DNA of 64,000 nt from contig NZ_ANFY01000004.1 of the NCBI RefSeq assembly GCF_000331225.1, positions 1 to 64,000 on the forward strand, read 5' to 3'. Origin of the DNA: Sandarakinorhabdus sp. AAP62. GTDB taxonomy: Bacteria > Pseudomonadota > Alphaproteobacteria > Sphingomonadales > Sphingomonadaceae. The position numbers and the translations under genes were made by a program. The notes below the pieces were generated by a model that made no database searches, was not told the DNA's origin, and saw only the letters and a list, made by a program, of their open reading frames with translations. Shown piece after piece: positions 53,709 to 61,021 of this stretch (positions within the stretch are counted from its first letter, which is position 1; every line of letters starts with the position of its first letter).

Positions 53709-54119
53709 ATGCAGGTGAAGAACGAAACCGCGCCGCGACCGGAACTGGCCCAGGCCTTTTTCAGCGATGCCGATCATGGCCCGATGGTGATGGTCAACCT
53801 GCTGAAGTTCAAGGACAAGGCAACCTATCCCGATGGCCGCGATCACGAACTTTCGGGCCGTGAGGCCTATGATCGCTATGGCGCCGGCGTGGTGGCCTGT
53901 CTTGAAAAGGTCGGCGGCCGGGTGGTCTATTCCGGGCCGGTCTCGGGCATCATCCTCGGCGATGTCGAGGAGCTGTGGGATGCCGTCGCGCTGGCCTATT
54001 ATCCCAGCCCGCAGGCCATGCTGCAGATGGTGGCGCTGCCGGAATATCAGGCCATCGAGATCCACCGCTATGCCGGGCTGGCCGGGCAATTGAACATCCG
54101 CACGAAAGCGCCACAATGA
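53709..54119 (+). CDS. DUF1330 domain protein
   Basis: The 136-residue protein resembles the dimeric ferredoxin-like DUF1330/EthD class: MVMVNLLKFKDKATYP, then RYGAGVVACLEKVGGRVVYSG and ILGDVEELWDAVALAYYPSPQAMLQMV. It may be an auxiliary enzyme of catabolism. The function is unknown. It sits 4 bp after the dehalogenase and its stop overlaps the next start. Confidence 0.82.
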   Translation: MQVKNETAPRPELAQAFFSDADHGPMVMVNLLKFKDKATYPDGRDHELSGREAYDRYGAGVVACLEKVGGRVVYSGPVSGIILGDVEELWDAVALAYYPSPQAMLQMVALPEYQAIEIHRYAGLAGQLNIRTKAPQ

Positions 54120-54766
54120 GCCTCAATTTCGACCTCTTCTGGTCGTTCCGCTCGCCCTATTCCTATCTGCTGCTGCCGCGCGTGGTGGAACTGGTGGCGG
54201 CGCACGACGTCGTCTGCAACGTGCGCATCGTCTATCCGATCGCGGTGCGGCAGGCGGATTTCTTTCAGAAGGTCGATCCGCTGTGGGTCTTCTACCTGAT
54301 GCGGGACACCTACCGGGAGGCGGAATATCTGGGCATGCCCTATCGCTGGCCCAAGCCCGACCCGGTGTACATGGACCCGGCAACCCGGCTCTATCCGCCG
54401 GAACAGCCGCACATCCACCGCCTGTCGCATCTTGGCATCGCGGCGACCGAAGCCGGGCGCGGCCTGGCATTCATCCGCGAAGTGTCCCACACCATCTGGT
54501 CGGGCACCGTCGATGACTGGCACGAAGGCGACCATCTGGCTGAAGCTGCCGCCCGCGCCGGGCTTGATCTGGCCGCCCTGGATGCCGCCATTGCCGCAAA
54601 TCCCGATCATTATCGGGCCGCCATCGAGACCAATCAGGAGGCGCAGCGCGCCGCCGGCCATTATGGCGTGCCGCTGATGGCGCTGGATGGCGAACCCTTC
54701 TTCGGCCAGGACCGCTTTGATCAGCTGGTGTGGCGGCTCAAGCAGAAGGGGCTGGAGGCGCGTTAG
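54116..54766 (+). CDS. DsbA-family isomerase (2-hydroxychromene-2-carboxylate isomerase-like)
   Basis: The 216-residue thioredoxin-fold protein begins FDLFWSFRSPYSYLL, with Ser13 in the catalytic position of glutathione-dependent 2-hydroxychromene-2-carboxylate isomerases. It has a helical insertion and ends YGVPLMALDGEPFFGQDRFDQLVW. Homologues work in naphthalene or other aromatic breakdown. It is the last gene of the MFS-dehalogenase-DUF1330 run and overlaps a convergent gene by 4 nt. Confidence 0.8.
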   Translation: MSLNFDLFWSFRSPYSYLLLPRVVELVAAHDVVCNVRIVYPIAVRQADFFQKVDPLWVFYLMRDTYREAEYLGMPYRWPKPDPVYMDPATRLYPPEQPHIHRLSHLGIAATEAGRGLAFIREVSHTIWSGTVDDWHEGDHLAEAAARAGLDLAALDAAIAANPDHYRAAIETNQEAQRAAGHYGVPLMALDGEPFFGQDRFDQLVWRLKQKGLEAR

Positions 54767-55386
54767 AGATCAATCAGCACGGCCAGCCCCGCCGCCACCG
54801 CCGCCGCCACGCCGAGATTGGCCAGCCCCAGCAGCGGCCAGGCCAGCGCCCCGGCCACGGCGCCGCCGATCATCGCCAGCCACAGCAGCAGCCACGGCAG
54901 GAAGGCCAACACTGGCCCACCGGCGAAGGCGAGGGCGATGCGCTGGCCGATCTTGACCAGATTGCCGGTCATGAAGGTCAGGCTGATCCGTACGTCGCCG
55001 CCGGCTTCAAACACGCAATTTTCCGCGCCCATCGCCATCGCCGCCAGCAGCAGCCCCGGCCAGGTGAAGCCCGATTGGCCCAGCCCGAAGCCGCCGGCCA
55101 GCAGCGCCGCCACCAGCAGCAACTGCCCCCGCCTTCGGTGGCTGTTCAGCCGGCGGCCGAACAACGTGGCCAGCGTCACCCCGGCCACGAACGCCGCCAG
55201 CAGGCTGCCGGCCAGCGCCGCGATCTCGCGCGCTTGCGCCAGGCCAATGCCCAGCCGCGTGCTGTTGCCGCTCATGAAGCTGACGAACAGGCCGCCGGTG
55301 GCGATGAAGCCGACAGCATCGACATAGCCGGCAAGGCCCGCCAGCGCGGCGGCAATCGCCTGATCGCGGCGCGGGTGATCGTGCAT
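54763..55386 (-). CDS. DUF1275 (YoaK-like) membrane protein
   Basis: The 207-residue protein has six or so spans and the DUF1275 stretches AALAGLAGYVDAVGFIATGG, FVSFMSGNSTRLGIGLA and RISLTFMTGNLVKIGQRIA. The function is unknown. The ATG at 55386 is 1 bp from the end of the MBL gene and follows it on the same strand. Confidence 0.87.
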   Translation of the reverse strand: MHDHPRRDQAIAAALAGLAGYVDAVGFIATGGLFVSFMSGNSTRLGIGLAQAREIAALAGSLLAAFVAGVTLATLFGRRLNSHRRRGQLLLVAALLAGGFGLGQSGFTWPGLLLAAMAMGAENCVFEAGGDVRISLTFMTGNLVKIGQRIALAFAGGPVLAFLPWLLLWLAMIGGAVAGALAWPLLGLANLGVAAAVAAGLAVLIDL

Positions 55387-55387
55387 G

Positions 55388-56437
55388 CTACAGCGTGTCT
55401 TCGGCGATGGCTGTGCTGCCGGCCGGCAGGTGCAGCACGCTGCCGTCACGCGCCATGCGGATGGGGCCGCTGAACCGTGCCGGCGCATCGCCCAGGAAAG
55501 CGGCTTCAAAGAAGCGGTTCGGCACCTGCGGCACGATGTGGGTGAGCATCAGCATCTGCACACCCGCTTGCGCGGCGACGGTGGCGGCCTGTTCGGGGGT
55601 GGCGTGATAGGTGAGGATGTCGCGGGTGATCTGCGCGGTGCGGGGCTGGTTGGCATTGGCCAGCCCGCGGGTGATGGCGGCGACAAGGCGCGGTTGCAGG
55701 GCTTCGTGCACCAGCACGTCGGCACCTCTGGCTGCCTGCGCAATGGCAGGCGTCGCCGCTGTGTCGCCGCTCACCACCACGGTGCGGCCCTTGTAGCTGA
55801 TGCGATAGCCATAGGCCGGGGCGACCGGTGCGTGATTGACGGCAAAGGCGGTGATCACCAGGCCACCTGCATTCCACACCACGCCGGGGCCCAGATCCCG
55901 CCCGGCAAATTGCCCGCCGCCGGTGGGCACGATGGCTTCGCCATGATGGGCGGTGCGATAGGTGGCATCGGCCTTCAGCATGAGATTGTAACCGGCGGCA
56001 ACGTCGCTGGTGCCGGGCGGGCCGATCAGCAGCAGCGGGTTGGTGGCGGCACCGCCGGCCCAACGCAGCAGCAGCGCCGGGGCCAGGCCTTCGATATGAT
56101 CGCTGTGCAGATGCGTCAGCAGCACCCCATCAAGCCCGTCGAGCGCCACGCCCAGCCCCGCGAGCTTGCGCACGCCGCCATCGCCGCCATCGATCAGCAG
56201 CAGCGTGTCGCCGGCTTTGACTGCCAGGCACGCTTCGGCCCGGTTCGGATCAGGCACCGGAGAGCCGGTGCCGCAGAAGATCAGGGTGAGGCCATCGCCA
56301 TAACCGGCCAGCGCGTTGCGCCCGGCGCGGCTCTCTGCCATGCGGCCATACAATGCTTCGCCCAGCGGCGCGCGCTGCCACCACAGGCCGCCAAGGGCAA
56401 CGACGAGGATCAGCAGGAGCAGCAGGAAACGGCGCAT
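55388..56437 (-). CDS. Membrane-anchored MBL-fold metallo-hydrolase
   Basis: The 349-residue protein has an N-terminal membrane anchor (MRRFLLLLLILVVALGGLWW) and an MBL core with FCGTGSPVPDP, LTHLHSDHIEG, VVVSGDTAATP and LMLTHIVPQ. It resembles the arylsulfatase/RNase Z-like branch and the Tat-exported protein at 19.2-20.1 kb. It probably faces the periplasm. Substrate unknown. A start at 56473 is possible, but the anchor supports 56437. Confidence 0.83.
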   Translation of the reverse strand: MRRFLLLLLILVVALGGLWWQRAPLGEALYGRMAESRAGRNALAGYGDGLTLIFCGTGSPVPDPNRAEACLAVKAGDTLLLIDGGDGGVRKLAGLGVALDGLDGVLLTHLHSDHIEGLAPALLLRWAGGAATNPLLLIGPPGTSDVAAGYNLMLKADATYRTAHHGEAIVPTGGGQFAGRDLGPGVVWNAGGLVITAFAVNHAPVAPAYGYRISYKGRTVVVSGDTAATPAIAQAARGADVLVHEALQPRLVAAITRGLANANQPRTAQITRDILTYHATPEQAATVAAQAGVQMLMLTHIVPQVPNRFFEAAFLGDAPARFSGPIRMARDGSVLHLPAGSTAIAEDTL

Positions 56438-56536
56438 GGATGGAACGCTAAGCCCAAGCCGACCTTGTGACAATGGAGTGGTTTCGCGGCGCGCGCGTCC
56501 TGCTAGCGTGCCCGCTTACATCGGGAGGGACGGGCA

Positions 56537-56911
56537 ATGGCAGGCGTGATGCGGGTGGTGATCGGATTGATCGGTGCGTTCAATATCGCCATCGGCCTGG
56601 GTTTCCTGCTCAATCCGGCGCAATTGGCCGGGCAATTCTTCCTGTCACCGCTGGGCAGCCAGGGTCTGGCGACGCTGCGCGCCGATTTCCCCGGCTTTTT
56701 CATCACCGGCGGCACCTTCGCGCTGATCGGCGCAGTGAAGAAGGATGGCAACGCGCTGCTGGTGCCGCTGCTGCTGCTCGCCATCGCCATCATCGGCCGC
56801 GGCGTTTCGCTGGCCATGGACGGCACTGCACCCACCGCCTATCCGCCGATGATGATCGAAGCCGTGATGATCGCGGCGCTGTTGCTGGCGCGGCGCAGCT
56901 TTGCGCGCTGA
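56537..56911 (+). CDS. DUF4345-type small membrane protein
   Basis: The 124-residue protein has four hydrophobic spans: VVIGLIGAFNIAIGLGFLL, the FFITGGTFALIG segment, LLVPLLLLAIAIIGRGVSL and MIEAVMIAALLLARR. The pattern fits DUF4345-like proteins of unknown function. GGGAGGGACGGG lies before the ATG. Confidence 0.7.
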   Translation: MAGVMRVVIGLIGAFNIAIGLGFLLNPAQLAGQFFLSPLGSQGLATLRADFPGFFITGGTFALIGAVKKDGNALLVPLLLLAIAIIGRGVSLAMDGTAPTAYPPMMIEAVMIAALLLARRSFAR

Positions 56912-57053
56912 ACCTGGGCGCTCAATCGGTCGCGCTTTCGTCTCTGCCGGGCGCGCTGGACGCTGTTGCAGGGCATTTGGTAATATTTGGCAGGTGGCAT
57001 CGTGCGGGCGGCAATGGCAGGCTGGCCGCCAATTTAATTCGGGGGCATGAAGC

Positions 57054-57635
57054 GTGCCAGAAGCTGCGGAGATTGATGGTCGGCGCCTGCGCTCGGTGGC
57101 GAGCCGGGATCGCATCATCAACGCCGTGATCGAGTTGGTCGATGAAGACCAGGGCATCCCCGGAGCCGAGGTGATTGCCGCCCGCGCCGGCGTGGGCCTG
57201 CGATCGGTATTCCGCCATTTCGGCGATATGGACGGGCTGTATGTCGCCGTCATCGATCGCATCGGCCGGCGCTACACCCATCTTTCCCGGCCCTATGAAG
57301 CGACCGATTGGCAAGGCCAGGTGCGCGAGGCGATGGCCCGGCGCATGGAGATGTTTGAAACCGTGCTGCCCTATCGCCGCGCTGCCGACATGCATCGCCA
57401 GCGCTCACCGCTGCTCGATCATGGCCTGGATGCGCTCACGCTGATGCTGCGGGTCCGGCTGGAAACCGCGGTGGGGGCAGAATTACGGGCGGATGATCTG
57501 TGGTTTGAGCAACTGGATCTGTGGCTCAGTCTCGAAGCCTATGGGCGGCTGCGCGATCGCCAGCGGCAGGATCATGCCGGAGCGGCACGGGTGATCGAAG
57601 CGGCCGTATCCGCACTGTTGGCGGCCAAGCGCTGA
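57054..57635 (+). CDS. TetR-family transcriptional regulator
   Basis: The 193-residue protein has an N-terminal helix-turn-helix (about 15-60) with SRDRIINAVIELVDED and ARAGVGLRSVFRHFGDMDGLY, as in TetR repressors, and a helical ligand domain. It starts at GTG 57054. The regulated genes are unknown; the preceding DUF4345-type gene and purE are in the same direction but not clearly linked. Confidence 0.82.
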   Translation: MPEAAEIDGRRLRSVASRDRIINAVIELVDEDQGIPGAEVIAARAGVGLRSVFRHFGDMDGLYVAVIDRIGRRYTHLSRPYEATDWQGQVREAMARRMEMFETVLPYRRAADMHRQRSPLLDHGLDALTLMLRVRLETAVGAELRADDLWFEQLDLWLSLEAYGRLRDRQRQDHAGAARVIEAAVSALLAAKR

Positions 57636-57726
57636 CCGGCTGATTTTCTTTGCGCCATTTGGGGCTGGCGGTTAAAGCGTGGCGCTTTCCACAGGTCCGG
57701 TTCCGGGTGAGAAGGGCGAAAAGGCC

Positions 57727-58230
57727 ATGGCAAGCGAAGCGGCGCCGCTGGTTGGCATCATCATGGGCAGCCAGTCTGACTGGCAGACGATGGTGCACGC
57801 CGCCGATATTCTCGTGGCGCTGGGCGTGCCCCATGAAGCCCGCATTGTTTCCGCTCACCGCACCCCGGATCGCCTTTTCGATTACGCCAGGGGCGCTGCC
57901 GCCAAGGGCCTGCAGGTGATCATCGCTGGCGCCGGCGGCGCGGCGCATCTGCCCGGCATGGCAGCCAGCATGACATCGCTGCCGGTGCTGGGCGTGCCGG
58001 TGGAATCGCGCACGCTGAAGGGCATCGACAGCCTGCTTTCCATTGTCCAGATGCCGGCCGGCGTGCCGGTGGGCACCTTTGCCATCGGCAAGGCCGGCGC
58101 GGTGAACGCGGCCTTGCAGGCAGCGGCCATCCTGGCGCTGAACGACGTGGCGCTGGCCGGGCGGCTGGCGGCGTGGCGGCAGGCGCAAACGGATGCGGTG
58201 GCGCTGGCGCCCTCGGACGATCTGCCCTGA
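57727..58230 (+). CDS. purE: N5-carboxyaminoimidazole ribonucleotide mutase PurE
   Basis: The 167-residue class I PurE moves the carboxyl group of N5-CAIR to C4 in purine synthesis. It has [37 protein letters not shown] and [20 protein letters not shown]. The ATG at 57727 is preferred over a GTG at 57679. The stop overlaps the start of purK by one base. Confidence 0.96.
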   Translation: MASEAAPLVGIIMGSQSDWQTMVHAADILVALGVPHEARIVSAHRTPDRLFDYARGAAAKGLQVIIAGAGGAAHLPGMAASMTSLPVLGVPVESRTLKGIDSLLSIVQMPAGVPVGTFAIGKAGAVNAALQAAAILALNDVALAGRLAAWRQAQTDAVALAPSDDLP

Positions 58231-59294
58231 TGCTGGCGCCGGGATCGACCATCGGTATCCTTGGCGGCGGCCAGCTCGGCCGCATGCTGGCGCTGGCTGC
58301 AGCCGAGCTGGGCTATCGCTGCCATATCTTCGCACCGGAAGCCGATACGCCGGCCAGCGAGGTCGCGGCTGTCACCACGCGCGCCGAATATGGTGATGCA
58401 GCAGCGCTGCAGGCCTTTGCCGCGGCGGTGGATGTCGTCACGCTGGAATGGGAAAATGTCGACCGCGAGGCGGTGCGGCAGCTGGCGGCGCATGTGCCCG
58501 TGCATCCCGGCGCGCACAGCCTTGAGGTGGCGCAGGACCGCATGGCGGAAAAACAGTTCGTCGAATGGCTGGGCGGGCGTACCGCCACTTGGGCGCAGGT
58601 CGACAGCCGCGAGGCGCTGGATGCGGCCATCGCCCATGTGGGCCTGCCGGCGATCCTGAAGACGCGGCGGTTCGGCTATGACGGCAAGGGCCAGGCGCGG
58701 CTGATGGTGGCCGGCGATGCCGATGCGGCGTGGGCGGCGATTGGCGGCCAGCCGGCGATCCTCGAAGGCTTCGTGAATTTTGCCCATGAATATAGCGTGA
58801 TCCTGTGCCGCGGGCAGGATGGCAGCATCGTCGATTGGCCGGTGCCGGTGAATTTGCACAAGGGCGGCATTCTCGCCACCTCCACGCTGCCGCCACCGGC
58901 ACTGGTGCGCGCGCAAGCCGGCGAAGCTGTGCAGCTGGCCCGCACCGTGGCGGAAAAACTCGGCCATGTCGGTGTGCTGACCTGCGAATTCTTCGCCTGC
59001 AAGGATGGCCCGCGCTTCAACGAGATGGCGCCGCGCGTGCACAACAGCGGCCACTGGACGATCGAGGGCAGTGCCACCAGCCAGTTCGAAAATCACATCC
59101 GCGCCGTGGTGGGCCTGCCGTTGCGCCCGACGTCCTTGACCTCAAGCCGGGTCGAAATGACCAACCTGATTGGCGACGATGTCGCTGCCTGGCCGCGCCT
59201 GATGGCCGAACCCACGGCCCATGTGCATCTTTACGGCAAGGCCGAGGCTCGGCCCGGCCGCAAGATGGGGCATGTCACCCGGCTGGGGAAATAG
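58230..59294 (+). CDS. purK: 5-(carboxyamino)imidazole ribonucleotide synthase PurK
   Basis: The 354-residue ATP-grasp enzyme makes N5-CAIR from AIR, bicarbonate and ATP. It has GILGGGQLGRMLALAAAELGY, VTLEWENV, TRRFGYDGKGQARL, EGFVNFAHEYSVI and EMAPRVHNSGHWTIEG. It is coupled to purE by TGATG and ends 3 bp before the convergent M28 peptidase gene. Confidence 0.96.
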   Translation: MLAPGSTIGILGGGQLGRMLALAAAELGYRCHIFAPEADTPASEVAAVTTRAEYGDAAALQAFAAAVDVVTLEWENVDREAVRQLAAHVPVHPGAHSLEVAQDRMAEKQFVEWLGGRTATWAQVDSREALDAAIAHVGLPAILKTRRFGYDGKGQARLMVAGDADAAWAAIGGQPAILEGFVNFAHEYSVILCRGQDGSIVDWPVPVNLHKGGILATSTLPPPALVRAQAGEAVQLARTVAEKLGHVGVLTCEFFACKDGPRFNEMAPRVHNSGHWTIEGSATSQFENHIRAVVGLPLRPTSLTSSRVEMTNLIGDDVAAWPRLMAEPTAHVHLYGKAEARPGRKMGHVTRLGK

Positions 59295-59297
59295 GGC

Positions 59298-60962
59298 TCA
59301 GCGTGGTTTGACTACCGGCGCCTTTGGCGCATTCGGGGCGAATGCGGTGCCGAAATAATCGCCTTCATACCAGCGCGGCGCGGTGCGGCCGTTGGCGAGA
59401 TTGCGGATGATCGCGGTGTTGAGCCGAGTCCATTTCGCCGCCGCCGCCCAGTCGAACGGCAGATCAAGCTGGTCGGAAACTTCATGATAGCTGTTGAGGC
59501 GGAACGTCCGTTCGGCATCCTTGCAGGCCATGCCGCCCTTGGTGTCGGTCCAGCCGGTTTTCAGGAACACGCTGGGCACGCCCTTGCGCACGAAGGGATA
59601 ATGATCCGACCGGGTGAACACCGCTTCTTCCGGCTGCGGATCGGGGGACAGGCCCAGTTTCATCGCCTTGGCAGCGGCGGCCACCACCGGGCCGATGGTG
59701 GAACGATCGCCGCCAAAGGCCACGACATCGCCGAAATCGCAGGTGAGGATCGGCATGTCGATGTTCACGTCGGCCACGATGCGGCGCATGTCCACGGTTG
59801 GCTGGCGCGAGAAATAATCGGCGCCGAGCAGGCCCGATTCCTCCGCCGTGGTGGCAAAGAACAGCACGGAGCGTTTCGGCGGTGCCTTCACCAGCGCCGT
59901 GGCGGCCTCCATCATGGTGGCGGTGCCGCTGGCATTGTCCATGGCGCCGTTGAAGATGCGGTCTTCACCCGGCTTGGGATTGGCCTTCACGCCCACATGG
60001 TCGCTGTGGGCGGAAATCACCACGATTTCGGCGGCCAGTGTCTTGTCGGTGCCGGGCAGCAGACCGAGCACGTTGGGGCTGGAAATACGCTCCAGCCGGG
60101 TGGCGCGGTTGATCTTGAAGCGGCCCTGCAACGGGAAGCCCTTCAACGGGCCTTTGGCGGCAGCAGCCTGCACGTCGGCAAAGCTCATGGCGGAACCGGC
60201 GAAGATGGCGGCGGCGGCGGCATCATCGATGCTGGCGCGCACCTTCAGGCCGGCGCCATCGCCCAGCGCCTGGCCATCCGGGCCCAGCAGCACCCGGCGC
60301 GGCAAGCGGGCGCGGGCTGAGAATTTTTCCCACGGCAAACGCGCCGCTTCCTTCAGGGTGCGCACGGTGATGAGGCCAACGGCGCCGGCCTGCAGCGCCG
60401 CGATGCCCTTGGAGGTGCGGGCGAGGTGCGCCGCGACTTCGCTGTTCATGCTGTCGGGCGCGCCGGCCAGCACCACGGCATATTTGCCTTTCAGATCCAT
60501 GCCGGCGAAATCATCGATGCCTTGGCTTTTGTCCTGCAGGCCGTAACCCACGAACACCATCTCGCCGCTGATGCTTTCCGGGCCGGCGAGGTCACCGGGC
60601 GCCAGCACCAGGCCGACACCATTCTCGAGCGTGAGCGTCTTGCCCGCCGCGGTTTCGATCACCGCTGTCTCGCGCTCGCTGGCGAAGCGGCTTTCGGCGA
60701 AGTTCACGCGCTGAAACCACGTCCCGTTGTCGCCGGCCGGTTGCAGGCCGAGGCGGGCGAAATGCTGGGCGATGTAATTGGCGGCAATCTCGTGGCCTGG
60801 CGTGCCGATGCCGCGGCCTTCCAGAAGATCATCGGCCAGAAAGGCGACATGGGCGCGGAACGAGGCCGCCAGCGGATCGGCTCCAGTGCCTTTGGTTGGG
60901 GCGGGAGCGGCTGCGGCGATCAGCGGCAGGGCGGCGATGAGGGGGAGAAAGCGCTTGTTCAT
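59298..60962 (-). CDS. M28-family exported metallopeptidase
   Basis: The 554-residue protein has a signal peptide (MNKRFLPLIAALPLIAAAAP), a PA-type insert domain and the M28 zinc site: SAHSDHVG, GAMDNASGTA, TTAEESGLLG, VNIDMP and RSDHYPFVRKG. It is a zinc aminopeptidase or carboxypeptidase of the periplasm or surface, and some such proteins act on glutaminyl peptides. It is divergent from the M16 peptidase gene, 59 bp away. Confidence 0.88.
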   Translation of the reverse strand: MNKRFLPLIAALPLIAAAAPAPTKGTGADPLAASFRAHVAFLADDLLEGRGIGTPGHEIAANYIAQHFARLGLQPAGDNGTWFQRVNFAESRFASERETAVIETAAGKTLTLENGVGLVLAPGDLAGPESISGEMVFVGYGLQDKSQGIDDFAGMDLKGKYAVVLAGAPDSMNSEVAAHLARTSKGIAALQAGAVGLITVRTLKEAARLPWEKFSARARLPRRVLLGPDGQALGDGAGLKVRASIDDAAAAAIFAGSAMSFADVQAAAAKGPLKGFPLQGRFKINRATRLERISSPNVLGLLPGTDKTLAAEIVVISAHSDHVGVKANPKPGEDRIFNGAMDNASGTATMMEAATALVKAPPKRSVLFFATTAEESGLLGADYFSRQPTVDMRRIVADVNIDMPILTCDFGDVVAFGGDRSTIGPVVAAAAKAMKLGLSPDPQPEEAVFTRSDHYPFVRKGVPSVFLKTGWTDTKGGMACKDAERTFRLNSYHEVSDQLDLPFDWAAAAKWTRLNTAIIRNLANGRTAPRWYEGDYFGTAFAPNAPKAPVVKPR

Positions 60963-61021
60963 TGGCGTTGCGTATCAGGCAGGCTAAGCCGGTGCAAACT
61001 GCAAGATATGGTGAGGATGTG

